64,000 nt of DNA, from NCBI GenBank assembly GCA_024663395.1, contig JANFAH010000094.1, positions 1 to 64,000 on the forward strand, given 5' to 3'. This document shows positions 40,265-52,536 of the stretch, piece by piece (the first letter of the stretch is position 1; every line of letters begins with the position of its first letter). The position numbers and the translations under genes were made by a program. Below the pieces are notes generated by a model. The model worked only from the letters and a program-made list of their open reading frames with translations. It was not told the DNA's origin and did no database searches. The DNA comes from Pisolithus tinctorius. Its lineage: Eukaryota; Basidiomycota; Agaricomycetes; Boletales; Pisolithaceae.

Positions 40265-43200
40265 ATGACCACTCCATTCCTACCAAGGCTCAGTCTAACG
40301 AACGATCCTGTCTACTATTCGTGCATACTCAAGAACGAGTACAGTTGGTGGGGTATCCAGAGGCTCTCCGCACCCTCTGCATCCTCCCTGCCACAAACTC
40401 TGCCGTCACGATCTGAATCTAACCCATCAAGTTGGAAGCACAGTGTTCCCTTGGCTTCTGCCCAAGTTTTGGGCTATTGTATTGCTCAGATGGGCATTCT
40501 GATCCTCGGGAGATCTCTGATGATTGTTGTTCTGTATAAAGGCAGTGTACCAGACCTAGTTGCGGCTCTTTCCCCCCACCCTTCATTTTTTGCATGGTTG
40601 AAAGGTTTCATGGATACAGTTAGGATCGTCTCTCTGTTCTACACCGTATCTGATTTCTTTCTTCAGGAGAACGTACTCAACACTAGAGGTAACCCTCCGG
40701 TGATCACCTTACCATCGCTACCAGCATGCCTGGATACTTCTTCCATGCATCCAGAGCCATCCGCGAGTACTCATGATGACTTCGTTGTGGTACAGGTTGG
40801 AGGTGGTCGCCGCGAACCCATGCCACTGTTCGTGACTCCAACGTGACTCCATCAAAAAGTCAAAGCAACTACTCGAGATACTGGGTTGGTTTGTGAAGCG
40901 TCACTCCGCTGAAGCCATATGCTCGCAACTGACAGTGATGATAACCCATTCCTCTCCGAACCCATCGCGCCAAACACTCAGGCAGATACTTCTCCGATGA
41001 AAAATCCAGGCAAGTCACCTGCTGTCTGAGGTTATCGCATGCTAATTCAATATAGTCACTGAGGGTGATGTCACATCTTGTCCTTCCAGCCCAGGTATCC
41101 CGAAGCCTGGACGCTCTGTTCCTCCTCTCAATACCCTCACAGGAGCGCCATCCAAACTGCCTCCTGAACAATCATCATCCGTCGCGAATGTGCAGACCAA
41201 TACTTCCCTGACAAAAAATCCAAGTAAGTCATGCGCCTTTTGGAACGGTTCTGTAACTAATTCAATTTAGTTGTCGAGGGTGATTACACACCATGGCTGG
41301 CTGGGCCAGCTGTTTCGAAGTGTGGACACTCTGTCCCACCTCTCAGTACCCTCGCGAGAGCGCCATCCAAACCTCCTCCCGATTTACCGGTACCTTCCAC
41401 ACACCCTTCCACCACCCTCGCAAACGAGGTCGCAAAAGAGGCTCCAGCACCAGCTACTGCTTCAGCTTTGACTCGTGTGCCCGGTTTGGCCCCATCATAT
41501 GCCTTGGATAGATTGGGATTCGAGCCTGTGGAGATTGCTGAAAATGCACCTGCGAAAGTGAGTCCCTACCTTCCCTCTAGACAAGCATTTCACTAATTAA
41601 TAATTGCTGTTAGACAATACCTTCAATGAAGACCATTCTGCCTTTTCCTATTTCATCATTTTCCTGCCCAGAGTCACCCACTCCCCACCGTCATGTTTCC
41701 CCCCGTCCACTGCGCTCGGCTACATTCTCTTGTGGACATACCTCTGAGATTGAGAGCGATGGGTGTGGTGAGGATGGCAGCGACCCTATATATACTCGTG
41801 GAAGGTTGCCAGCTGCTGCCATGGACGAGTTCAATGAAGGTTTTCAGCAAGTCAACGATATATTCAGTAAACTTGGGGAAAGTCGAGGAATGCCATGGCA
41901 ACAGGTCAGGGACCGTTACAACCGTCAGTATTCATGCTCAAATCTGCAAAACCTCTGGAACCTTTATTCTGCCTATTTTGCGAAGCACATGCAGACTGAA
42001 CTTGCTCGGCTCCCTGCGCCTGAGGCAGTCCAGGGGACTCCGTCGGTGGATATGAGGAAAGTGTGCTATTCATGTTTCAAAGCTGAGTTCCCCGATACCT
42101 ATGTTGACATCCTGGAAACATGGAAGGAGGCTGAGGAGCTTGAAGACATTGGAGGCACAGTTGCCCAGCGCCAGCAATTGTTCAACAAGACAATAAAGAA
42201 CATTGATCACAACGTCAGTATCTCTTGGACATACAATTTGTGAAATATTTTGATCTTTCATTGGTTTCAGTTCGCTGTGTTATCAAAATCACATGCATTT
42301 GAGGGTTGCTATATTTTGGTGGGTAGAGTCGTCAACCAAGATGCTGGTCTTGCCCATGTGTTCACAACTCCTGGTGCTGATGGGGTACATCCCTGTTTCC
42401 TGCATTTTCATGTCAAATGCTCATGCTTACAGTTCTTCCCTTCCCGGTGCCGTGCTGATACACACGAGATCATCGGGCATTTCAAGGCTCACATATAGTA
42501 AGTCATATCGCTGCTTTCTCTATTACCGTCTGATATGTTATTTAGTAACAAAGTTTCTCTGGACTCCGTGACTGAAGCCTTTGGGGGTACCGATGATGTA
42601 GATACCGAGGTCGTCGTTGAGAAAGGAAAAGGAAAGCAACGTGCCGTTACCATGGATACCGAGGTTGTTGCTGAGAAAGGAAAGCAATGGCCCATTAATG
42701 AGAAGAACGACAAGTCCAATAACGACGATGAAGTCAAATTTATTCGTTCAGATCATGAGCGAGTTAAGCAACTCCTCAGGAAGCATATCGGTAAGCCTTT
42801 CACGTTTCCTGTGCGATGCCATTTAACACGTCATTTAGAGAGTTTTGGTTTCAAATGGGCGTCACAAAAGTTGTTTCCATGGAAGTCGCTCCTCAACCAT
42901 TTGGCAGGCAGTGCTTTGGTCTTGATGAACTGGCTGGCAGATGTTATATTCCCAGGTGAGGAATGCCGTGGAAAGGGAAATGGGAAGGGTATTTCGGACT
43001 TAACACTCACTGATTGCTCGAAGCTTGTCACCACTCTCGAGGACCAAAGTACCAACCAGCTTCATCTTCAGCGCTTGCCTAAACTGAAAGGTACGTTCTT
43101 AATTCTCCTAGTGACAGTGGATGCTAATGTCGTCACAGACACGCTTCTTTCATCGAAGAAACCAGTCATCATTAGTGCCCTGCCATCTCATGACTCTAAT

Positions 43201-45231
43201 CTTACGAGGGGCAAGCGTGTGTTCATGAACTCCACCATGGATTACCTTGGGCCCAGCCGATTGCCCAACATCGCCACTACACGTGTCAAGAGGAATAAGA
43301 GCAAGAAGAGAGCTCAGTTTGAAGTTGACGAGATGGAAGGATCGGGCAACTCTGATGGCATTGAAGAGGTCTCCGCGGACAAGAAGCTTAGCTCCAGCAC
43401 CGCACCTCGGCCAAAGGCACTCAGTGCTCCTCAACGATCTTCGAAGTCGAAAGCCACTGGAGCTTCTGAAGTCATAAGTCTTTCAAGTAGTTCGCAATCT
43501 CAGTCCGAGTCCTCTGGTGACGACTTTCATCCCGTGGATGCCCAGGACGACGACAATGTGGCCAGTGATGTTGAGATGGAAGATGGTGAGGCTGCCAGCA
43601 AGGCGAGGCATGTTGTGGATATGTCTGACTATGAGCAAGAACCACTTTCCCGCAAGCGCAAAGTAAAGACATCTAAGCAAAGCAAGGCGAGGACGTCGAA
43701 AGTTTTGAAGAGTAACAAGGCCGGCTGTTGTATTCCATCGTTGCCAATGTACGTTTCATCAGACAGTGGTCAAGTGGATGGTATGGTGGAGCAGAGTATT
43801 CGTTCTGATGTTCTGGAGCCTCGCAAGGGCTCCACCAGCACTATGAAGAAGTTCGTCCCTCCTGTTATGTCAGATCTTACTGATCATATCGTCACTGAAA
43901 GCGCTCGACTTGACGTTCCAGAGTCTCGCAAGGGGACTACCAATGTCATGAAGGCGCTTGTCCCTGCTACTGGTTCAGACACCACTCGTCGCATTGTCAC
44001 CACCGGCTCTGCACAGAAAACTCTTCAACCTGCTGCTTCAGACCCTCGCAAGGCATCTGCTGACACTGCAAACCTTACCTCAGTTGTTGCCGTTGGCTCC
44101 GACACTCCCAGAGTTACATGCGGCATTTCAATTTCTAACATCACCGATTCCTGTGAGACTCCCGGCATTCTGCGTGACACTTCTGTCCCCGTTTCCGCAA
44201 TCCCCGGCCCCAAGGAAGCATCAGATACTTCTACCATTTCCAACGGCACTTCCACTTCAGTCCCTGAGGCCGCACAAGTACCCAATGAATCTGATGCGAA
44301 ACTGAACGCAGGTAAGCTCCGTCACTTTCAACATTACATGCGCACTGCTGATGACCACTTATTGTCCTGGCTAGCTCCCTCCACCCCTGTCACTCGTGCT
44401 GCTGCTGATCTCTTTGTTGGTGAGGATGATGGGCCAGATGGAGGGTTCTTCTCAGGCTATCCTAGTGGCCCTGCCACCAGACAAGGCTCTCCGACAACAC
44501 ATGCCAAGCGCCCAGCACCATGTCTCGTGCAAGGTAAAGCCCACCTAGGAAGTGACCAAGAACCATTTAACCTTCAGCTTCGTGTGTTCCCAGACAAGCC
44601 AGAAATTCATACCACATCTGCTAGGCTCTGTGCAGCCGAGGAAGGACGTCTACCTACGATGGAAAGTGAGGCTGACAGTGCTTGGCAAACCGGACCACAT
44701 TCCCTTCATGGCGCACGTTCGAGTTCGACCTTGGGTCCTGGTGGCCCACATATCGCTTACAACGTACCTCACCCACTCCACGCTACGCAGTTCAATCATC
44801 CATCACAGCAGCATACTTTCACCAATTGGCTCCCTGGGCCAGGTATCCCACCGTGGCAGATGCCAGGGGTTCCTTACGATTACAACACCGTCATGCATGG
44901 AGGATGGTATAACCATCCAGCAGTTCCCTATCCTCCCCCATATCCACCACCTGGCCATCCATCTTACAGATCGTACATGGAGGGCGCGCCATCAACCATG
45001 CTGCAGCAACAGACTAGTAATGCGGGACATCCCAACTACAACATCCAGCACGTCACTCTCGCTCGTGCACCAGATTACTACTTTGGCGGGGGAGGGTATG
45101 AGGATTCTCACTTCCGCCATGACCCTGCTCCCATCGGCCGGACTGGTACTGTCCCAGAAGTTGCTGTTGGCGCTACTCCTCTTCCGCCACGTCCTGGCGA
45201 TACTACAAAGTCTGAGTCTGCTGCCGAGTAG
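40265..45231 (+). CDS. Large hypothetical protein with conserved N-terminal part and disordered C-terminus
   Basis: A multi-exon gene joined by frame: 40265-40843, 40936-41009, 41056-41223, 41271-41557, 41614-42213, 42271-42384, 42433-42496, then from 42546 on with at least two more short introns (after 42791 and 43090). It encodes roughly 1350 aa. The N-terminal exon has a hydrophobic stretch (LILGRSLMIVVLYKG) that may be membrane-associated. The middle has DRYNRQYSCSNLQNLWNLYS and an exon around VNQDAGLAHVFTTPGADG. Another part reads KWASQKLFPWKSLLNHLAGS. The last 600 residues are Ser/Pro/Thr-rich with repeated DxPE(P/S)RKG motifs and a Pro/Tyr-rich tail. No known domain is recognised. The start could also be 40178. 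Confidence 0.6.
40983..41383 (+). repeat. Tandem duplication of an exon-intron unit
   Basis: Two diverged copies of about 200-220 bp. Each has a short exon end (MKNP / TKNP), an intron, then an exon reading (T/V)EGD...SVPPL(N/S)TL followed by APSK. The copies start near 40983 and 41204. The first copy's intron (41010-41055) starts GCAAGT, the second (41224-41270) GTAAGT. Confidence 0.7.
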
Positions 45232-46176
45232 TCTGCTGTTTTAGCTTCTGGGGCTTGGTGTTTTTCGAGCTTACATGTTGCCATCTGCGTACATCTTCCT
45301 TACTGTTCTCGAGAGAAAACCTAAATTTTTTTTTTACCACATGCTTCCGAGATCTCGTGCACAGTACATATTGGTCGTCGATACACATCGTGTTCTGTAT
45401 CCCTCCAATACAATTAGTTTATGCCCTGAGAATCATTCTCGTGTGACTAAGGTCAAAACTAACTGAAGAAAACATATTGTATGGGACAACTGCCACAAAG
45501 AACACAAAAAAAAACATATGGTTTGAACAACAAAGACTCCAGTGAAACCCTCTAGTGTAGTCTCTCGGCAGCATCAGTCTACTCCAGTGGACCGCTGCCA
45601 GTGGCTCTTAAGAGCTACTCACGAAGGTTTGTGGAGGCGAGACCCTCAGCATAGCCCCTCGGAAACATCAGTCTACTATGGTGGACCGTCGCCAGTGGCT
45701 CTTACGAGTGACTCACGAAGGTTAGCAGATGTTGCCTTACATACAGTATCTAGGGAATTCATTATGGCATTGGAGGCTCGTAGATGACACAACTATTTTT
45801 GGAATTGGCACGAGCCTCGCCCTGAGGACGGCATCTATATGACCTATTCTCACGTACACATAAACTACATCTAAAGACCGTGGGAATGGCCAAAAACTGC
45901 TGCCAAGGGTGGCACATCCACCGTGATCAGTACCAGGCTGTCGTACATTCCTTGCCTGGCCTGGCCTTACCACGGATGTTCCGGGTACCTCGTACAAAGT
46001 ATATTACACGTATCCAACATTAGCGATGTGTTTGACAATTTTTGAATTTCTAGAATCCGCATACGGCACACACCTGACAGCTGTGCTACGCGTAACGTGG
46101 GAGACAGTTTCCGGGGCTCATGGGTTCTGCAAATTTGGCAACTAGACGTGTAGTCGTCACAGTAATCAGGATTTGT
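45232..46176. other. Gap with a tandem repeat
   Basis: 945 bp between the large hypothetical gene and the C2H2 gene. Apart from the two-unit repeat at 45543-45729 and short A- and T-runs, nothing is recognised. It may contain the 3' UTR of the upstream gene. Confidence 0.4.
45543..45729. repeat. Two-unit tandem repeat, about 94 bp
   Basis: Units 45543-45636 and 45637-45729 share CATCAGTCTACT, GTGGACCG, GCCAGTGGCTCTTA and ACTCACGAAGGTT in the same order and spacing. Several differences are transitions. Noncoding as far as seen. Confidence 0.6.
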
Positions 46177-46727
46177 ATGTCTCAACCTCCGAGCTCTGTA
46201 CCAATCTCATGCCAGTGGGACCAATGCAAGATTTTATTGCCAAGTCGTGACGAGCTCTTGAATCACATCCGGGTGGAGCACATCATACCCATGATGCCCA
46301 TGCACAAGAATGAAATCCTCTTGATGAAAAAACTTGATAAGGAGAAAACCCGAGCTGCAACAATGATTCCAGGCTAGTGAGAATACATCTTTGCTGTTTG
46401 CAGTCTTTATCAAACTTAAGGTGTTCAGGTGACGACAGTCGAGCAGATGCATCACCAACACTTGAATGGCCTGGCTCAGATGACGAAGGTGGTGGATCAC
46501 GTCCCCAAGAACACCCACAGGTAACTGTGCTGAACCAGGACAGTTCACCTCCCCATGACAGAGGCTTGACATTGTCAACGGGGTGGTTACAGGTACCCCA
46601 AGCTGTGATGGAGTCCCACTCAGAGAATCTGAACGATTCTCAAATGTCGGGTGGATGCACGCATCAGAATTCCATGCCTCAGACACAGGCAACCTACCAT
46701 AGCCAAGGTATAGATTCGAGTCAGTGA
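46177..46727 (+). CDS. C2H2 zinc-finger protein, small
   Basis: Starts MSQPPSSVPISCQWDQCKIL. One finger is visible: C-X4-C in CQWDQC, then H-X4-H in HIRVEH, with 12 residues between. This is a Gli/ZIC-like spacing. A short Met/Lys-rich segment follows, then an intron of about 60-70 bp around 46375-46450 (two donors and two acceptors are possible; one choice needs a GC donor). The second exon is Ser/Gln/Asp-rich and unstructured and ends at 46725-46727. About 175-180 aa in all. A role in transcription is inferred from the finger only. Confidence 0.6.
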
Positions 46728-46938
46728 AGGAATTGCATTGCATCATACATCCAGTCGAGCTGTATCTTATCACACTTGATAGGGGTCACTCGCTACTGGT
46801 AATAGGATACCTTGATACTCCTTGATTTTCCGGTGGCTTTTTTCTGGTTTGGCTTTGTGGTGTCCTACAATGCTATGTATGTAAAGCTGTATCGACCTAC
46901 TTGATTCAGCTTGATGGACTGCGACATTCATAGTCTCA

Positions 46939-48423
46939 ATGGCCACTACAAATGAAAAGCTAAATGTTGAAGGTAATAACGACGAACCGGCGGTCCCTAA
47001 TGTTCCGAAGGATCTTCTATTGGTCATCTTCATTCATGGGTACGTTCAAGACTGAGTATCTGACCTCTCCCAGTCCTAAGTCTCGAATCACAGGTTCAAG
47101 GGCACCGACTCGACCTTTGGGAGCTTCCCCTTCAGACTTGAACACATCCTCACCGAAACTATGGACAATGTGGCCATTGAATGTATCGTCTTTCCGGCTT
47201 ACGAGGTTGGTCGCCTGCTATCTTCCTCCCAACCGCGAGAGTGTAAGTATTGATGTATTTCCACAGACTAAGGGAGAATTGGTGGGTGAACAATTTCCTT
47301 TACTTCCTGGGATCCCGTAAAATTGAAATCTTCGTTTGCCCAACGGCTGCGCAGACTGCGGCCGTTGAGCGTTTCGTTGACTGGCTCACAACCCTCACTG
47401 TTCAGAAAGAGGTTGCTCATGGCGGAGGTGCCGGAGCTGCCAAGATCGTTCTTTGCGGCCACAGGCAAGTTGAAATTTTGATCGTTATTCACCTCAACCC
47501 TCTCCTCACGGTGCTGAAATAGTATGGGCGGGTTACTAGCAGCCGATGCACTCTGTGCTTTGATTAAATCAAGACCTGACGAGGGTGCCCCATTGTGGCC
47601 AAGAGTTATCGGTTGCATCGCTTTCGACACACCCGTAAGCCTCTTCGGCCGCTATAGAACCCCACTCGAGTACGCTGTATCCTTAGTATTTAGGTCTGCA
47701 CCCTTTTGTGTTCAAGAACAGTGCAACACGAGCAGCAGAGGCCGCGGATACTGCACGCACCGTTGTCTCGGACGTGCTCTGGTTTATGGGGAAAAATCGG
47801 GATTCATCACAGGCCAAGTCGAACCCATCTCTCCCCCAGATTGCCGCAGCAACAGAGTCAGAAAGTACCTCCAAATCTACTGGATGGGCACGTTGGGCAC
47901 CTTCGGCCTATGTAGTAGGGGGAGCCATCGCCGCTGGTGCCGCAGCTGGAGCTGCGTACTGGCGACGTGAAGATATCACATCAGGGTACAATTGGGCATT
48001 CGGGCATATGAAATACGTGGGTACTCTTTGGGACGGAGAAGGAATGACAAAGCGACTGGATAATTTGATGCTCGCCGAGAAGCAAGGAATAATCTTTAAG
48101 ATGTAAGCTGCTTTCGCCAAATCTCAAGCTTTTATTCGCTAATCTACTTGTCTGCCTTCTCAAGGTTCTACGTACTGCTCCCGCCCTCTCTTCCTTCATT
48201 CCCCTCCCCACGAACATTCGTCGTGTTGCCTTCCCGTTCATCTCCGGCTTTCTCCAACTACATTATCAGTAAGAACTCGGTCGCGACGGATGAGATACAA
48301 GCACACACAGGCTTGTTTGAACCAACTACAAATGATGGTTACTATGAACTTGGCCTCGAGACTGCAAAGATAATTCGCGAGGCGGCGGCAAGAAGCGGGA
48401 TGCATTCTACTGTACCCACATGA
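46939..48423 (+). CDS. Alpha/beta-hydrolase (fungal lipase/esterase-like)
   Basis: Exons: 46939-47039, 47094 to about 47240, a short one near 47270, about 47347-47464, 47523-47632, 47690-48103, then 48167-48423. The N-terminus has the oxyanion-loop sequence LLLVIFIHGFKGTD. The nucleophile elbow GHSMGG is assembled only after splicing: the Ser codon is split AG/T by an intron at 47465-47522 that begins GC, not GT. The middle holds a hydrophobic Ala/Gly segment (YVVGGAIAAGAAAGAAYW) that could be a membrane anchor. The C-terminus includes HTGLFEPTTNDGYYELG. The predicted activity is ester hydrolysis on a lipid-like substrate; the substrate is unknown. The boundaries around the small third exon are uncertain. 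Confidence 0.75.
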
Positions 48424-48510
48424 ACAGGTCCGTGGACAGAGAGTTCAGGTCAGCTACGGTAGTGCCATAATGCGTTACATCCAATACGTCCACATGTCCA
48501 TATATCTGTA

Positions 48511-49235
48511 TTATGACTGGTTGAATGTTAGCTGCATAGCGTATGCATCTTCACCGTCGGCGTCTGTAAACCCGTAAGCTTACAAGTTTTGCCAGCGTCA
48601 TTCATAAGACGCACAATACTTCTCCTCGATGCTTTTAACAGTGAAACCCAGGGTGTCCCGATAAAGACTAAGAGCGGCACGATTGGACTTGCGTACATGC
48701 AGCGACACGTATGCGGCACGATAGATGGTTGACATGGCCTCCTCTACATGATCCACCGAATGATGATGAGTACAGCAAGGCGGTCAGAAGACATCATAAA
48801 CGACGCACGGGATTGCAGCATCAACTTCTTAGCCAGCCCTAATCGCCGGTATGATCGTAGCACTGAAATCGAGGTGACGTGTCCGTGAGGCACTTGCTCA
48901 CTTTTTTCTGGGCCATCGTGTTCCTCGGGTTCCTCCCTACATACAGTCTTTTCAGTGACTGGATACTTCTAGGGACGTACGGTCAGGTTGAGGGTGCTAA
49001 CATTTTGGCCAGTATGTATCCGACTACACGCCCGTGCTCCTCCGCGACGTAGGATAGGGATGGCCATGTTAGTGCATGATAAAGATCTGATATTCCACGA
49101 AAAATTGGGTGTATAATCAAGCGATGGATTGGACCGGAACGCACAGTACTTCATGGTATAGTTTTCAGGAAGGTTGTGCAGATTACAGGCCTGCATGCCT
49201 GGGAGGTCTTCCAGCCTTGCTTGTCGAATATTCAT
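48511..49235 (-). CDS. NAA10: N-alpha-acetyltransferase catalytic subunit (ARD1/NAA10)
   Basis: Five exons, 49235-49145, 49086-49002, 48936-48809, 48743-48615 and 48563-48511, give exactly 162 codons including the stop (161 aa). The protein begins [20 protein letters not shown] and contains [20 protein letters not shown] and [11 protein letters not shown]. The acetyl-CoA-binding motif RRLGLA is at residues 89-94, followed by [18 protein letters not shown] and [12 protein letters not shown] near the end. This follows the GNAT fold of NAA10 along its whole length. It lacks the long acidic tail of animal NAA10. As the catalytic subunit of NatA it acetylates new N-termini at the ribosome. Confidence 0.93.
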
Positions 49236-49564
49236 CGGGAGACGTGTATCGGCTCGTGGAGGAGAGAGTGAAACCTTGAAGTTGTCTGGCAGATAAGCTC
49301 TTTAAAAACGCGCTTTACAGACTTGACGACTCCGTTACACACCGCGTCCGGAACCCAAACCTATGCAGTGAACTGAGTGAATTGTGAAGCAAAATGACCC
49401 GGATTATATTACTCCAGTGCGGTCGATGTACATACATTCAAAGCTAATACAGCCTACAAAAACAAAGCTAGAGATACGAAAGCAATGACTGTCCCAGCAG
49501 TTAATGTTTACCATGAATACGTGCAAAATAAGGGAAACAATTCTACATACGACTTCTTTGATCA
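49236..49564. other. Gap: NAA10 promoter region
   Basis: 329 bp upstream of NAA10 and downstream of GRR1 (both minus). No clear TATA or other motif was seen. Confidence 0.4.
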
Positions 49565-52351
49565 TCATTGCTGGCTCTTCGTTCCGGTACTACTCGAGTC
49601 GGGCAGATTACTGCTACTTGCTGCGGAGTTGCGTCCGAAGAGAAGAGAAGTGGCATACAACTCGGCAGCATTGAGAGTATTCCTTAAACTTCTTCTGACA
49701 CTCCGGCCCCTCCCTTCTGGCTCACGTGGGTCCGAGCTTGCATTGAAGGCAGGTGGGGTGCCCGGGGAGCTGGCATTAGCAGGCGGCGTTGCAATAGGAG
49801 TAGGGGGTTCAAGATGAGGCCATGGGACAGGATTGTCTGGCAACACCAGCGGGAGGGGAATGGATTGGTTCTGTCTGTAGCGTGCTTCAAGCTGACTCCC
49901 CGCCGAATGCATCACCTGCGCGATTCCTTGCGTTGCCCCATGAAGGGTAGACGCTGGAGTAAATGCGCGATTTCCAAATGACGGTGGTAATTGGTTGAAT
50001 TGATTGCTAGCACCACGACCATGCCCAATCTCAGCGTAGTTGTAATCCGGTGTCAGTGCTCCGTTACTCCGAGAAGATGAAGCAAGGTCCTGATATGTAC
50101 GAAAGAACCCAGTTCCGTTGGACTGTGCTGTCGCTGCGCTGCGGTTAGATGCAACCTCGCTCGGTGCTGGGGAGGCGGAGGTTTCCACAACGGGCTGAAG
50201 CCCGAATCCTCGCTGCCGGTTTTGCTGTCCACCAGAGGGTTCTGGGGCATGGTGGGTGTGGTGGGTGGTATAATCGGTGGGGGTATGAACAACAAATGGC
50301 TCTGTGGTGGCAGAGGGAGCCGATCTACTCGGGGATATTGGATTGTGTTGTACAGCAATGCTGGAATGCCGCGGAGTAAGCATGGGCTCCACAAGACGGT
50401 CACGGGTGGACGGCTGCCCTCTTTGAATGGCGGGTTGGAAATGGAACCTCCTGTCATACATGAAATCGTCGTCAAGGTCGTCTTCATTTCCGGTCTCCAT
50501 GTCCACGTCATGAGGAACTTCGACAAAACTTTCATCAAAGTCATCCTCGTATTCTGTTTCCTCGTCATCTCCTTGCATCTCCTCCGTAATGGTGTTAAAG
50601 AGATCCGTAAGAAACGATCTGAGTTTCGCGACACCGTTACCCGAATAAACGCAGAATGACATTCTCTGGCTCACGTTGAACTCCTGCAGGTGGAAGTGAA
50701 GCTAAGCTGGGGAGGGGGAATAAGACACGAACCTGGGGCGGTTGCCTACAAAATTGCTGCAATTCGGGCTTCCGGAAAGAAGGTATGCCAGTGAGACTCA
50801 AATGCGTGAGCTTGTGTAGTTTTTGAAGCAAGAAGTGAATAGCCATGACAGAGATTTGATCGCAATACGAAAGGTGAATGCGCTCGAGGGTGCTATGACG
50901 CTCCGCAAGCGCATAGATAGCCTCGTCCGTCAAGTTACTGACCCGTACGAGGCCAATACGACGAAGCTTAGGCAAACTTGCCAGTTCAAAGACGGACATG
51001 TCGGTTAGAAGCGAACAATCTAAGACACTGTCAGTGTGTCAACGATCCGAAAGAAAGTAGACTCACTCGCAAAATCGACGTAGCGTAGCCGAGTGCAACA
51101 TCTAGCGAGGGATTTGATGGAACGGTCGGTGATATTGACGGCATGACCGAGGTGGAGGTAGTGAAGATGTCGCCCAAGGATGCACACACTTTCCACTGCT
51201 CGGTCGGTGAGTAGGGAGCACTTGGACAGGACAAGACTCCGAATCTTAGGTGCATGTGATACGATACCCTCCACCGCATCATCCGTTATAAGCGCACAGC
51301 CTGTGAGATCCAGCATACGAAGATGAACCAATGCCTTTGGGAGGACTAGCGGGGGTAGCTCATCCAGTGCTCTCGGGATGATGAGGGGAATGGTTGTGTC
51401 CCTGATTTTGGTTGGGGCCGGGAAGGCAGCGTCCGTTAGCTCTGAGCAGTGAGAGAGCCTAACCTCGCGCAGGTGGGGGCAATGAAGCCATAGATCGCGA
51501 ACGGGTGTATTCGTGATGTGTTTGCAATTGTTCAAGTCAATCTCTAGCAAAAGAGGGCATGCTTTGGCAATGGCAGAGACGGACGGGTCGGTTACCTGCT
51601 CCACACCACTTAGCTTGACGCGACGAAGGAGTGAGCATTCGCGAGCGAGGGAGAAGACGCCTTCGTCTGTGACGAGCTTGCAACCAGTCAAATTAATACC
51701 CTGTAAACGTTTGGAAACGGCTGTTAAACCGGAGATGACATTATCGGTCGTTTCAACGACGCCGGTGAGGTCGATGGCGATTAGATTGGGTAGCCGGGTG
51801 AGAACGCGTAAGAGGGCGGCCTCGGAGATGGCAGAGCAGTTGACGAGGGTCAAGCGCTCGAGGCGATCGCACTGTGCTAGACGGGAGAAGAGGACGTCTG
51901 TGAGGTCGGGGCTGAGGAACAGGAAGTTTACACGCTTGATGAAGCGTGCGTAGGTGAAAGATTGGTCAGGGAGGTTGAGAATGGTAATGATTTTGACGAG
52001 GGTGGAGATGCGAGTTAACGCGGGCCTATGCCACAGTAGCTCGACGGCACACTCGCACCAAGCACGCGAGACGAGCATGGAGTGATAGAGATCTCTTGGA
52101 GAGTGGAGATGCTTGAGGATGTGTATGAGGATTTCAGGCGGGAGATGGGTCATGGGAGGACGAGCAGAGACCAGATGGGTTGACCTCGGGGATGACCACT
52201 GAGCTGGGCTGATGCCGGGTGGGGGGTCGTCGTCGCGAGAGAAGAAGGCTGATTTGCAGGGGTACTCGTCGTCATTTTCGGAGAGCGACGTGGTCGACTG
52301 CGACGCCGACTTGATGCGATACACAATTCTCGATGGTCGTGCTGGGGCCAT
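49565..52351 (-). CDS. GRR1: F-box/leucine-rich-repeat protein GRR1 (SCF substrate receptor)
   Basis: Three exons, 52351-51067, 51019-50733 and 50683-49565, with introns of 47 and 49 bp, give 896 aa. The F-box is at about residues 69-113 (HLPPEILIHILKHLHSPRDL). It is followed by about a dozen cysteine-containing leucine-rich repeats (for example LQGINLTGCKLVTDEGV and LRMLDLTGCALITDDAV). The repeats run through exon 2 (LERIHLSYCDQISVMAIHFL), and the typical GRR1 block RKPELQQFC..PPQEFNVSQR spans the last junction. A disordered acidic, then Ser/Pro-rich C-terminus of about 330 residues follows. GRR1 recruits phosphorylated substrates to the SCF ubiquitin ligase in nutrient sensing and the cell cycle. 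Confidence 0.93.
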
Positions 52352-52536
52352 CGTTCAGCGAGCGAGCGAGCTAGCGGAGAGGGCGGCTTACTTATGGGTT
52401 ATGACAGCGATGGCACGTGGGAGACGACTTCCTAATATGGCACACCCATGTGGTACTCTCTCATCGCAAGGCAGCCTCGTGTCCGAGCCAGGCGTTGGCT
52501 TGCATGCCCTCGGTCAAACTCGTCAAATAACTGTTC
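52352..52536. promoter_or_regulatory. Divergent promoter between GRR1 and a hypothetical gene
   Basis: 185 bp between the two start codons. No TATA box was seen; it contains CACGTG-like sequence (GGCACGTGGGAG near 52410), a possible bHLH site. Confidence 0.5.
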
